This document shows, one piece after another, positions 1-10,094 of a stretch of 64,000 nucleotides of DNA (within the stretch, counting starts at the first letter, position 1; every line of letters starts with the position of its first letter). The DNA is taken from assembly GCA_018287875.1 (NCBI GenBank), contig JAGVVL010000013.1, positions 806,001-870,000 on the forward strand. Reading direction: 5' to 3'. Origin of the DNA: Nigrospora sphaerica (taxonomy: Eukaryota > Ascomycota > Sordariomycetes > Amphisphaeriales > Apiosporaceae). The position numbers were made by a program, and so were the translations under genes. Under the pieces are notes generated by a model, which saw nothing but the letters and a program-made list of their open reading frames with translations, had not been told where the DNA came from and did no database searches.

Positions 1-324
1 GACTTGGTTGATGGGGTCGAAGGCGGTGCCGGCGAACGCGGCGACGATGTCCAAGGATCCCGTGGGGGAATATTGGAGAGCGGCCTTGAACGCTTGGACC
101 TGGCTGCTCCAGCTCGTCACGTCGCAGTGGACGTAGTGGACATTCAGTTCCCCAGCAAGCGCCTCGCCGAGAGCGGCGGGCTGGATGTCGACAATGACGA
201 CGTGCACACCGGCGGCGGTCCATGCCTTGGCCACGGCGAGACCAATGCCGGACGCGCCGCCCGTGAGCAAGGCCGTCTTGCCCGCCAAGGATCCCAGGTC
301 GACGTTGGCGGACAGAGGCTCCAT
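1..324 (-). CDS. Short-chain dehydrogenase/reductase, 5' part only (AflH/StcG-like?)
   Basis: The reading frame starts at an ATG at 324-322 and stays open to the window edge (108 codons), so only the N-terminus is seen. Residues 17-25 give the Rossmann nucleotide-binding motif TGGASGIG followed by a helix, then a beta strand ending VIVDIQ, where the acidic residue suggests NAD(H) preference, then a CDVT motif and a strand ending AAFAGTA in place of the usual NNAG. This is a classical SDR of the alcohol-dehydrogenase kind. Position beside P450 and aflR/aflS genes suggests a pathway enzyme; AflH (AdhA, 5'-hydroxyaverantin dehydrogenase) is my best guess but the catalytic YxxxK lies outside the window. 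It is divergent from the P450 at 743. It does not look like AflM/Ver-1, which has a different glycine motif. SDR call is firm; the specific role is inference. Confidence 0.7.
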   Translation of the reverse strand, partial: MEPLSANVDLGSLAGKTALLTGGASGIGLAVAKAWTAAGVHVVIVDIQPAALGEALAGELNVHYVHCDVTSWSSQVQAFKAALQYSPTGSLDIVAAFAGTAFDPINQV

Positions 325-742
325 GGTTAATCTCTGTCTAGGAACTCGCCGACTGTCTGGATCGTGTGCGAAACGTGGAATATGTCACGCAGTCTGGCCT
401 GGTGTTTGGTTTGTGGTTTGGAAGATGGCACGGAATCCCCCCCTATTGTGCGGAATGGCTGCTATATCTGGGCTTTTTCTGAACCGGCGCCCGGTGAATC
501 GGCGTTGGCCATACTCCGGAAACCCCGTCATTTCCCACCTCTGTCTTTCCTCCATCGGTGTACAGATTGTTTGTTCTCCGACATGGTGACTTGTTTATAT
601 ATTGCCACGGATAGAACTACACAAGTGCTCCTCGCCGTACTGCATGCTAGTTTCCGCCGCCACAGATTTCATTCCTATCGAGCTCCAGAAAATTGGCAAC
701 TTTCCCTGTTGCTGAAACACCACCTCGCTAGTAACTACAGCC
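325..742. promoter_or_regulatory. Divergent intergenic region between SDR and P450
   Basis: A 418-bp shared upstream region. I checked it on both strands for the AflR consensus TCGN5CGR and found no match. No convincing ORF is present. Confidence 0.4.
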
Positions 743-2429
743 ATGTTGGTTGCAGGGTCCCTCGTAAGTATACAAGTCGCGAGATGGACAACGGGACAGA
801 CGTTGACAAGCCTACGAATCCCACCAGCTGGCCCTTTCCGTATTGGTCGGTTTCTTGGTCTATCGGCTGGTTTTCGATCCCCTGCGACATTACCCCGGGC
901 CGTTTTGGTGGACGGTGTCCCGGGTGCCATGGGTTCTGAGCACCATCAAAGGAACCATTCTTGTTGACCTCAAGCAACTTCATGACCGGTACGGACCCGT
1001 CGTTCGAGTCGGGCCAGACGAACTCTCATACGCCACGCCTGAAGCCACCAAGCAGATTTACCAGTCGGCCCAGGAGCTGGCCAAGGATCCCATGCACCTG
1101 CCCCTTTTTCACAACGGAACCCCGGGGATTCTAGCTGCCGACCACGACAATCACCGGCGCTATCGGAGACTTCTGGCGGGCAACTTCTCCGACAGCGGCA
1201 TCCGAGCCCAACAACCCATGATCCAGCGCCACGTGGACCTTCTCATTGGGCGGCTTACGGAACAAGCCACGGCGGCAACCGAAGGCACGTCCGAAGACAT
1301 ATGCCAATGGTACAACTGGACCACTTTCGATATCATCGGGGACCTGGCGTTCGGCGAGACATTCGGGTGCCTAGACCGCCTCGAGACGCATAGCTGGATC
1401 ACCTCGATCCAGGGAAACGTCAAGGCCATCCCCATCATCAACGGCATCCGCAGGTACGGTCTCACGACAGTCCTGCCGCTCGTGGCGCCAAGGAGGCTTT
1501 TGGAGATGCGCCGACGCAACGCCAGATTCGCCGAGGAGAAGATCACCCAGCGCCGGCGGCACGCGCAAACCCCCCGCGGGGACCTCTGGGACAACCTGAT
1601 CGCCGAGCCGGGCGGCGCAGAGACAGGCTCGGCCAAGACCATGTCTCGGGAGGAGATGATCAGCAACGCCAGCGCCATCGTGGTCGCGGGCAGCGAAACC
1701 TCGGCGACGCTCCTGAGTGGCTGCACCTGGCTCCTGCTGCGGAACCCCGACGTCTTGCGCGCCCTCGTGGCCGAGATCGACGGCGCCTTCACCGCCGAGT
1801 CGGACATCGACCTCACGTCCGTCGGTAAGCTGGCTTACATGCTCGCCGTCCTCAAGGAGACGCTGCGCCTCTACCCCCCCGTGCCTGCCCAGAGCAACCG
1901 CGTCACGCACGGGAACGGCGTCGCGATCGCGGGGAGATGGGTTCCCGGTGGTGTACGTCTGCCCCCTTCGTTCTCCGTACACCCCGATTCCCGTGCACCC
2001 CCAACCCCCTCACCGGGCAGGGTGATACTGGTGTGCTGTTGCCACCCGATTTCTGCTAACGATGAATCGCCCGTCTTCTAGACCTCGGTGGCTGTTCAGC
2101 AGTATGCGGCCTGTCGCTCGCCCGCCAACTTCCGCCGGCCTGACGAGTTTCTCCCTCAGCGGTGGCTCGGCCACGCCGAGTTTGCCGACGACCGACGCGA
2201 GGTCTCGCAGCCTTTCAGCGTCGGTCCCCGGAACTGCATCGGGCGTCAACTCGCCTACGCCGAGGTGCGGCTGATCCTGGCGCGGGTCCTGTGGAAGTTC
2301 GAGCTGCGGCTGGACCCCGTCTACAAGGACGGTCGGGACTGGCTCCGCGAGCAGCGCGTGTGGATTCTTTGGGACAAGAAGCCTCTACCTGTGCGGCTGC
2401 AGGTTCGCTCCCGCAGTGCGGAGCTGTAA
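743..2429 (+). CDS. Cytochrome P450 monooxygenase (CYP60/CYP65-type; AflL or AflV-like)
   Basis: Three exons, 743-763, 828-1952 and 2082-2429, give a 497-aa protein, a normal P450 length. Intron 1 (764-827) is GTAAGT...CAG and intron 2 (1953-2081) is GTACGT...TAG with a GCTAAC branch. The first exon was chosen because splicing adds a hydrophobic N-terminal ER anchor directly before the proline-rich HYPGP hinge. Landmarks: I-helix AGSETS around residues 295-299, ExxR at Glu351/Arg354, and heme loop FSVGPRNCIG with the thiolate Cys434. The N-terminal third (PGP hinge, LHDRYGPVVRVGPDELSY) is of the isotrichodermin-hydroxylase type, which in aflatoxin-like clusters includes AflL/VerB (versicolorin B desaturase) and AflV/CypX (averufin monooxygenase). 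I cannot choose between them. It is transcribed divergently from the SDR and converges on aflS. Confidence 0.85.
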
Positions 2430-2614
2430 CGATAGCGCTTCAGTGGTCTGCATTCGCAGCACATGGCAAGGCTCTTCCCGAAGCACCTAGCACGGATTGT
2501 GTCCTATCACATCTGTCTCCACAAAGGGGTCTTGTATATCTAAATGCATTTCGAAACCAAAGACGCCAGCTGTACCTAGTGATCCAGCCAAAAGAAATGT
2601 CTCGGAAACCAGTA

Positions 2615-4209
2615 TTACATTACCAGACCGGGCGGTTGGCTATGGAGCGAGTCGTATCGCTGATAGCGAATTTCAAAGACGGTGGCGCTGTTAGAAGTCA
2701 GCTGAAACTTGCCAGCAGTCAGGAGGAGGCCGGCCGCGTCCCCGACGCCCCTCCACAAGGCGACGACCTCGTCCTGCTCCGAGACACGGCCGTTGGCCAG
2801 CTGCATGAGTGAGATGTCTTGGAGCAGCACGCCCTCCTCGTCGTCGTGCGCCAAGGTGGCCTGCCCCCTCTGCGGCATGACGAGGGCGGAGAAGAAGAGG
2901 CGCGAGTTCCCATTGGCCCGCAGCGGCCCAACCAGGGCGACGATGGCCTCGCGAGCGGCGGCGGCAACGGCGGCACGGGAGTGCATGGGCGAAGGGGTGG
3001 GGAGACGGATTAGGTAGGCGGTAGCATCCTTGGAAAATGGCTGGGGGGCAGCAGCCGGCAGGGCATCAAAGGACGCTTGGCCAGCGAGTGGGATATGCGA
3101 GGAATTTGCTGACGGCGCGCCACTGGTCGACGAGCGTCGTAAGGGGAAGCTGGTCCCAAGCGGAGAGGGCCGCGACTCGATGCGCATGGCGGGAAAGAAC
3201 GTTCGCAGCCGGCCTCGTTCCGAGGGGCTCAGAACTTCTTGACCTTCTATCTAGGCGAGGTGCAGATGCATGTCAGCAGCGAGCCAAGAGTTTCCCCCAC
3301 GGAGCGGAGATGAGGGGGGAAAGCGGCGGGGTAACGGCCGCAACAGATAATATCGCCTACGCACTTCGAGGTCCAGAACGCTGTCGATGCCGGAGGCGTC
3401 GACGTGCGTCATAATGTCCATGACGGACGCCCCGCCGGTTTTGAAACCGTAGCGCAGGCAGGCCTCGAGCTGACGCTGAAGCTGCAGGCTCTTGGCCAGG
3501 CGGGCCTCAATGGACGGCCTCGATTCCGTCTGGGGTACGTGACGCGACGGGAGGCTGCCGCCTGCAGCGGACGGGGCCTCGAGAGACCGACGGGTGGTGG
3601 CGGCCATGTCGAGGGCTGAAGGCGCCATGGCTTCGGCGAGGAACATGACAGCGTCCAGCATGGCGGGCTGCTGGACGAATTGTGCCGACAACGGGCTGTG
3701 GGCGACCTTCCCGGCCGGCGTCTCGACCAGGAAGCCCGAGTGCGCCACCAGCCGGGCGATGCGACCCAGCTGCTCCTCGGGCACGCCCGTGATCAGGGCC
3801 AAATCCTGGACCGACACCTCCAAGTGCGTGGGGATGCACGCCAGCACCTGGAACTCGCCCAGCCACTGCAGGCAGGCCAGCATCTGGCTCTGTAGGCCCT
3901 CGCGTCCGATCAGTATTCCCACGTACCAAAATGGAAGGGGGGGCAGTTGGGAGGGCGTCACCAACTGCAAGGCGAGAGTGTACGCACATGCAGAGTAAGA
4001 CGCCGAAGCAAGTCCGTCGAGGTGTCCAAAAGCGAGTGCACCCTCCTCATGCTCTTCAACAGGGCCTCTTGGGCGTGGCAGACATCGTGGAACCTGTCCC
4101 ATTCGGTCGATGCCGCGACGTCGTCATTGGCCAGGGCCGTCGCAAAGCTGGTAGCTGCATGGATGAGCTCCCGGAGACAACTCGCTAGTGGAGATGTTTG
4201 GCTGGCCAT
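2615..4209 (-). CDS. aflS: AflS/AflJ-like co-regulator (degenerate O-methyltransferase fold)
   Basis: Exons on the minus strand: 4209-3988, 3889-3365 and 3250-2615, giving about 460 aa, close to AflS length. Introns are GTGCGT...CAG (98 nt) and GTGCGT...TAG (114 nt, GCTGAC branch); the acceptor of the first could instead be 9 nt upstream. The middle exon carries a winged-helix O-methyltransferase-type segment (MLACLQWLGEFQVLACIP, then a VPEEQLGRIARL helix and a VAHSPLSAQFV stretch) diagnostic of the AflS/AflJ family. A clear SAM-binding glycine motif is missing, as in that family. AflS binds AflR and enhances transcription of pathway genes rather than methylating a metabolite. It is head-to-head with aflR across a 980-bp region, the standard arrangement. 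Family call is strong; exact splice sites are predicted. Confidence 0.9.
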
Positions 4210-5189
4210 CGCGTGCTCTCGGTGGCTTGGTGGGTAGGGTTGCGAAGTGGTCGACCGTGGGGAGAAGGGCCAGCCAGGATAGCCGATAACCCAAGATTAA
4301 GTCGAGCGGCCGCCGTGGTCCATGTCTCTCCCTTCAGCTATACTAAACGCCAAGCTGAGGGATCTGGTGGCCGGTGGCCGCAGACGAATGCATCGACCGC
4401 AGGCGCTCATCCATGGCCATTGGACGCCTCCGACACTAACACATGCGGGTAGACAGCCGCACACGATATCCCAGCGCTGACTGCATAGAATTATTAACGG
4501 CAAAGTCTCTGCGGTGAGCCAGCCGGGACCAAAACAATGCATCATGTCACCAAATCTCACTCCGTATTGCTCCCATGCGCGAGGACGGCTGTCTGGCCCG
4601 AGCCAAGGCCCAAGATTCTGAAGCCATGCGAGTTGGCGATGAGGCCATCGTTGCGAGGGGGGCATTGCGCTGCGTTCCTGGTCCTCGGCGTCTTCGATCC
4701 AAGACCAGGCGACCCGACCAAGGCATGCCATGGCCGGCTTCACTTATCAGCGCCCTGCTAGTCGTTGTGTAGCTCGAAGAGCCGCTCTGAACGATGAGGC
4801 TTTGCCCCGCGATGCCATCGAAAGATAACCCCCGCATGGAATTTCGATGTGGGTGGAGACTTCTGGGGCGGGGCAAGACCAGAGATGTAGGGACCGAGAC
4901 GCCAAGATCATCCCGCGTCAGCGTATATCACTGCGGTATTGCTGGCTGCGACAAGAACTGGAGGCTTCAGTACGGCCTTACGCCGGCCTATTGTATAAGA
5001 AAGAGCCACGGCTCATCCGTGGTGGTATCCGCATCCCATCTCGCGGCCCATAACACCCGGACTGCAACGGGCCTGGCTTTCTTGTCGTTTCCATTCTTGC
5101 TAGCCGCGCTTGGCCCGAGCCCGCCCGGCCGAGCCCTGTTTTGTTACTAATCATTTTCCTTGCCGTTTCTTTTTCGTATCGTCTGAAAC
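4210..5189. promoter_or_regulatory. aflS-aflR bidirectional promoter region
   Basis: 980 bp between the two divergent start codons. No TCGN5CGR match was found on either strand by eye, so neither regulator shows the AflR site present at several target genes. No other gene is supported here. Confidence 0.5.
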
Positions 5190-6001
5190 ATGGCCCCTCA
5201 ACCGCTGCGGCAGACTCGTAAGCTCAAGGACAGCTGCTCCAGCTGCTCGCTGTCCAAGGTGCGCTGCACCAAGGAGAAGCCGACGTGCGCGCGCTGCGCC
5301 CGGAGGAACCTGCCCTGCGGGTACGGCGTCTCCCGGCGGACAGGCCGCCACCCCTGTCCCCCCTCGCCGGCGGATTCGTGCGAGTCGCCCAGCGCGCCGG
5401 CGGCGGCGTCTGGGTCTGTGCCCGACCATGGCACCTCGCCCGGCTCCATCACGTACCGGCCCGGCCCAGGCCCGGGCCAGGGATCGGACGCCGCGCCCAG
5501 CCCTGACCGGCACGCCCGACAGGGCTCCGAGGCGAGCCGTCTTGTGGGCACGGGGAGCGGCGAGGACGGCGCCAGCAGCAGCAGTGGCAGCCCCCCCCAG
5601 GGAGTCAGGCTCTCGGCTGCGGCACGGGGTCATGGGGCAGACGGGCAGGCGGGGAGAGATCCCGAGGCGGCGACGCCACACAGCGCGACCACCACCGTAG
5701 CCCCCCACCCCCACACCCCCTTCGCGTCGCACGCCGGCGGCGGCCTGTCGCCGTCAGCGCTGGGCGACGACCTTGGCGCCGACATCTGGGGCGCCTTCGA
5801 CGCCCAATTCCGCGACGTCCCGAGCCCCCCCTGGATGATGGACGCCTTCCTTGACGGGCCAACCTTCGTATTGGCCGCCGAGGCCGCTGCACCCCCTGCG
5901 CCGCCTGCAGCCGAGAGCTGCTGTCTCGGGCTGCTGCTCCAGACGCTGGCCCAGCTCTTCCCCACCCCGCCTGCGGGCTGTCAGCTCGCGGGCGGCCTGC
6001 A

Positions 6002-6032
<31 letters not shown>

Positions 6033-6614
6033 TCCCTGGGCCGTGTCATCGCCGACAACAAGCAGACCATTGCCAAAATTAGCCGGGTTCTGAGCTGCGC
6101 CCACTGCGCCGCGGACGGCTACATCCTCTCGGTGGCCACCATGGCCCTGTACAAGACCATGAGCTGGTACATGGTGGCCGCGCACGGGGGGTGCGGCAGC
6201 AGCGTCGCGGCCGCCGCGGCGGCGCCCCAGCCGTCGTCGCTGACCGAGGCGCCGCGCGCGTGCCCGTTCCCCGCCGTGGCTCCCCTCGGCCCCTTCGCGC
6301 CCGGCCTCGAGAGGCATGGAGGCGAGCCCGAGGACGACGAGCAGGAGCCGGCCAGCGTGGGCGCGGCCAGGCAGGTGGTGAGCGAGCTGCACGAGGTCGC
6401 CAGTCTCGTGCAGTCGCTCTCGCAGTGCCTACAGAACCTGCGCGAACGCGCTGGCACCAAGGGGCGCGCGGGTCGCGGTCACGAAGGGGGCGTCGCCGCC
6501 GCCGTCGACCCGGCCCTGCTCGCCGCCCCCTTGGCCGAGGGGCTCGAGCACGACCTGCGCCAGCGCTTTCGCTCCGTCTCGGCCAACGTCCTGGGCATTC
6601 TGCGTCAGGCGTAG
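5190..6614 (+). CDS. aflR: AflR-like Zn(II)2Cys6 pathway transcription factor
   Basis: Single exon, 474 aa. A Gal4-type zinc cluster lies at residues 16-43 with Cys16, 19, 26, 33, 36 and 43; the spacing and the core KVRCTKEKPTCARC match the AflR subgroup, followed by a basic linker. The middle is low-complexity and Ser/Pro/Gly-rich, and residues 272-280 are nine threonines encoded by a pure (ACG)9 tract. The C-terminal half has the conserved leucine/cysteine-rich helical segment of AflR proteins (around LGLLLQTLAQLF and the region near ISRVLSCAHCAADGYILS). AflR binds TCGN5CGR upstream of sterigmatocystin, aflatoxin and dothistromin genes; such sites occur at several genes in this window. It is divergent from aflS and convergent with the AflD-like gene. 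An AflR-like regulator of another anthraquinone pathway is possible, but the linked PKS type favours norsolorinic acid-derived products. Confidence 0.92.
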
Positions 6615-6753
6615 CCGGGCGGGCGGTGGGAGGGGGAAGGCGGCATGAACACAGTTTTTCCTTGGCGTTTCGATTCTTGCGTTGTATACATGGGTGTCTC
6701 GAGCAAGACAGAGGAAGAGAGAGAAATGAGAACAGATCGACCGTGCCAATAAC

Positions 6754-6910
6754 TGTCAGATGTACTGTCTGACAGCTGTGCGCTAGCCGGCAGAGGTAAA
6801 GAACTACGTAAAACCGGAGTCGCACTCCACTAGCCGACAGCGGGGAAGACAGAGAGAGAACAACTCCATACCATCAATTGAGATGCGACGAATGACCCCA
6901 AAATCGAACA
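6754..6910 (+). repeat. Dispersed ~155-bp repeat, inverted copy at 53695-53848
   Basis: This stretch between the aflR and aflD 3' ends is nearly identical to the reverse complement of 53695-53848, differing by a few substitutions and a short GA-repeat length change. Its left end contains a small palindrome (ctgtcaga...tctgacag). No coding potential. It could be a MITE-like element or a segment copied out of the cluster. Confidence 0.75.
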
Positions 6911-6934
6911 ATAACCCACCCCCAACGCGCCCCA

Positions 6935-7942
6935 CTACCAAGACAACTTGCTTCCGTCCTCGTGCAGAACAAACTCGCCCGACGTGGACTCTCGGTCGCT
7001 CTCGTCAATCTGTGCTCCCGTGTGTCAGACGCCGCGTAGTAAGATTAGATGCAGCGCGTTGCTTACTCTGGCGCACACGCCCGTGACGCTGTCCTGCAGC
7101 GTGGTGGGTGCCTCGTTGCGGCCCATCAGCCGGGCGCCCTGGTACCCCATGTCGGTTTGGACGTGCCTGCGGGGAAACAACAACGCGTTAGCCCGGGCGC
7201 TTGTACGACAAACCCTGACATCTGTGAGCAGGGCTCCCCTGCCCTAGCGCCGGGAAGTCCACTAGTCGCGGTCCACCTACCCCGGATCGACGACGAAGGC
7301 GATGAGCCACTTGTTCTCGAAGTGCAGCTTGCGCACCAGGTAGTTGGCCGCCAGTTTCGATACGGCGTACGCGAACAGCGGGGCGCGGGCGTACTGCTTC
7401 ATGTCCACGATGGAGCTGATGGGGGCGCCGACGAGGACGAAGCGGGGCGCCGCGGCCGCCTTGAGGAGCGGCGCCGCCGCCTGGAACAGGAGCAGCACCG
7501 AGTACGCGTTGACCATCATGTGGCGCTCGAGGGCATCCAGCGCCATGGTCGAGGCCGGGCCGAAGTTGGCGGCGACGGCTGCGTTGGCGACGACGACGTC
7601 CAGGTGCGTCACTTCGGGGTGGTGCGCGCCGAGCGCCGCGACGGCCGACGCCGCGTCCGTCGCGCTGCCGCAGTCCAGCTTGAGCACCACGAGCCGCGAG
7701 CTCTCGGCCTTGGGAAGCTGCTCGAGGCTCGCGCTTTGCGACGCCGGGTCGCGCACGCAGGCAATCACGATGCTGCTCGGCCGGAGGAGGAACGCGGAAA
7801 CGAGACCTTTCCCGATGCCTTTGGGTTATCCGCGAAGGTCAAGTCAGCGCTTTTCGCAACAAGCATTCGGGAGATGACGGAGGCTGGCCGTACCACGGCT
7901 AGCACCGGTGACTAGATAGGTGGTTTTGGTCTTTGTAGTCAT
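6935..7942 (-). CDS. aflD: AflD/Nor-1-like norsolorinic acid ketoreductase (SDR)
   Basis: Four exons on the minus strand: 7942-7894, 7818-7281, 7166-7067 and 7009-6935, giving 253 aa; all junctions keep frame and introns are 57-114 nt with GT-AG ends. Motifs: TGASRGIG at residues 12-19, an N-A-A-V-like strand in place of NNAG, Ser151/152, and the catalytic Tyr167-x3-Lys171 (YAVSK). The segments VVDPGHVQTDMG and IDESDRESTSGEF after the active site are typical of the Nor-1 (AflD/StcE) group, which reduces norsolorinic acid to averantin. Length is close to the usual ~270 aa. A consensus AflR palindrome lies 174 bp upstream of the start. The gene converges on aflR. A ketoreductase of a related anthraquinone pathway is the alternative. 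Confidence 0.85.
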
Positions 7943-8569
7943 GTTGGCGTTGTGAGCCGTCTTCGCGGGAGCTCAATCGGGCGAGAAATCGACGGTCCGG
8001 CTGCGGCGTCCACTAGTGTGCAATATACGGAGCATTTCAGCACGGGCCGGATGGGGAATTTGCGTCTATTGTACTACCCAAACAAGTCGCTGCGAGATCC
8101 AGTTCGGTAGTCCCTTCGGTGTACGATCGTTTGGCCGCCCGTGGTGGCCGTCGTCGCCTTCCGTCGCGGCGGCACAGCGTCCAACCGAAGAGGACCCCCA
8201 AATGCTCCGGCCGAGACGACGGCATTACCGAGCCCCCAGGCTGGTCTTGGCGCCTGGGAACCCCGAGAAGCGCGAGCCGGGGCGACGGCACGGCGCGGCT
8301 GTCGTAAACTGCGCCACGGTCGGAAGCTGAGAAGTCCGAAATGTGCGAGCGCGGCTTGGCGCACCCACGCCAAGAGGGCACTCTTCAGCGGGCACGGGAA
8401 ATAAAGAGAGACATTTCACGCAGGCATAAGTTCTAGGCCGGTGCCCATCTCTACGGCGGCACCTGGGTACAGCTCGGTGTCCGTACGTGTATTGAAATCC
8501 AGCCTGCCGGTTACCGGCGGCTCGCTATCGTCCATACAGGCAATTCCGAAAAAAGATCACCGCTTCCCC
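7943..8569. other. Intergenic region upstream of the AflD-like gene
   Basis: 627 bp between the aflD-like start and the DUF4267 stop. It holds one AflR-type site (8116-8126). No supported gene; open frames here have no start context or family features. Confidence 0.5.
8116..8126. promoter_or_regulatory. AflR-type binding site (TCG-N5-CGA palindrome)
   Basis: tcggtgtacga fits TCGN5CGR on both strands and lies 174 bp upstream of the AflD-like start codon. Binding is inferred from the known AflR consensus. Confidence 0.6.
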
Positions 8570-8950
8570 CTAGTACAGCAGCAGCGCGCCCACGGCCGTG
8601 ATCATGGGCGCGTAACCCCAGTGGTTCCAGTGGCCCTGGCCGTGCGCGAAGCAGGCCGCGCCGTCCACCATGGCGACCCCGCTGGCGGCCAGGAGCGTCC
8701 AGGCCAGCGACGTCCGGGTGCCGGCCAGGGCGGCCGCGTAGATGGCGATGCCCATGAAGATGTCGCGGGCGCCGTACACCACCATCAGGCTGTCGACCAT
8801 CTGGCTGTCGGCGGCGGCGGCCGGGGGGGCGAACTCGAAGAAGGTGAGCGCGTGCGCCGGGCGAAGGATGGCGTTGATGCCGAAGCCCGTAAAGATGGTA
8901 GCGAATGCGTAGGCGGCCACCTTGAGGGCCGTGGTACGCGAAGAAGCCAT
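8570..8950 (-). CDS. Small four-helix membrane protein, DUF4267-like
   Basis: A single exon of 126 aa. The start at 8950 was chosen because it begins the compact hydrophobic domain; the frame is open further upstream but without conserved-looking sequence. Roughly four membrane segments are visible (about residues 10-30, 52-75, 80-98 and 108-126). The pattern FxxGxGxxxILRP near the first helix, a VYGARDIFMG motif, and a C-terminal AHGQGHWNHW segment with several histidines resemble the fungal DUF4267 family. No enzymatic role is established for these proteins, although they recur in secondary-metabolite loci. An AflR-type palindrome sits 18 bp upstream of the ATG, making it a candidate uncharacterised member of this cluster. 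It is unlike the HypC anthrone oxidase family as far as I can judge by eye. Confidence 0.75.
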   Translation of the reverse strand: MASSRTTALKVAAYAFATIFTGFGINAILRPAHALTFFEFAPPAAAADSQMVDSLMVVYGARDIFMGIAIYAAALAGTRTSLAWTLLAASGVAMVDGAACFAHGQGHWNHWGYAPMITAVGALLLY

Positions 8951-8967
8951 AGTGGCGGGGCCGTGGT

Positions 8968-8978
8968 TCGTCAAGCGA
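8968..8978. promoter_or_regulatory. AflR-type binding site upstream of the DUF4267 gene
   Basis: tcgtcaagcga matches TCGN5CGA, palindromic in its half-sites, 18 bp before the start codon on the minus strand. This is unusually close and would fall in the 5' UTR. Confidence 0.5.
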
Positions 8979-10094
8979 GACACTTGGTTATAGGGCTGTT
9001 TTGTGGTTGGATGTGGATGGCGGGCGATGAGCCGAAACGAAGAGGCAGTAGGGGGGGAGGCTTGCTTAGAGAAGCGCGTGACTGGGCGGTATCGTGGAGG
9101 GGAGGAATGTGTTGAAGAAGGTGAAGAAGACGAAGCAAGCGAGGCCGTCACGACCGAGGGGTATTAGGTCCCGGCCTGGAGTAAGAAAAGGGGGGAAAAA
9201 GCAAATCGGCGCAAGACGCGACCGCGACGGAATGGGTGTGGAGAATGTCATCCGCCTGAGGCCAATGAACAGCGGCCGCCACCTCGCGTACCACGGCCAA
9301 TCTCGCGCCCCTTTCGCTTCCGCGCCCAAGACGGGAACGCTGGCAGGCCTGTCAGCCTTGACCCGGCAACGGCTTGCCGTTGGTTGCCCTGATTGTGCCT
9401 ATCGCCCCCCCTCCTAAACCCCTCAGCCCCCAATAGCTATACTTAGGATGCCCTGGGCCTAGGCTTGGCCGTCCCGTCAGCCTGGAAGCCCAACCGGGAG
9501 TCGGCCGAACAGGCCGCTGTTCGCGGCTGCGGCTACGGCGGCGCTTATGTTGCGCACAGGGATGCGACGAAGCCCCGCCGGTGATTGGCAGGGCACCGAA
9601 AGTAGAAGCTCCTTCGCCCGTTGGGACCCCCTGCACAGTGGAAAAGAAGCCAACGGGGCTGTCAGGTCGTTCATGCTACATGCTTTTCAGCCCTCTCAGC
9701 CCATCAGCCTAGGCAGCCGTAAGGATCCTCCCAAATCAGCTGGAACCTTGGCCACGGCCCCGAGGATATGCTCACGATGTCTTGGTCGACTTGGGGCCCG
9801 AAACAACGTGATCGAGATGCCCGATACGAGCATCTGTGAGCCGGGAATCTAGCCGTAGCCTGGAAGGAGTGAGGCGCAGCTGGAACTCATCAGACGACTC
9901 ATGGGCTCCCTCGATCCGGAAACCTAAGCACCATAAAGCATCGTGAAGTCGCACGGGAAAATGGCGGAAAGAGGCAGGGAGCCAGACACTGCAAGGTCCA
10001 GCCATCGTGCCTTTCTTTGCCTCTACCTCTACCAAGTCGGCCATCTCCTTCGCAAGCACACATACCATCCCCCTTGTGCAGATATCCGCCCACC
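8979..10094. other. Intergenic region, no gene seen
   Basis: About 1.1 kb between the DUF4267 promoter and the peroxidase start. Several short open frames exist on both strands but none has family motifs, splice structure or codon-bias support. No AflR site was found near the peroxidase. Confidence 0.5.

Noticed and set aside
5151..5732. 193-codon minus-strand frame over the aflR start
   Set aside because: Arg/Gly/Ala-rich shadow of a GC-rich coding region; the plus strand has the zinc cluster in frame.
8951..9690. Several 60-107-codon frames on both strands
   Set aside because: They overlap one another, lack motifs, introns or start context, and are treated as non-coding.
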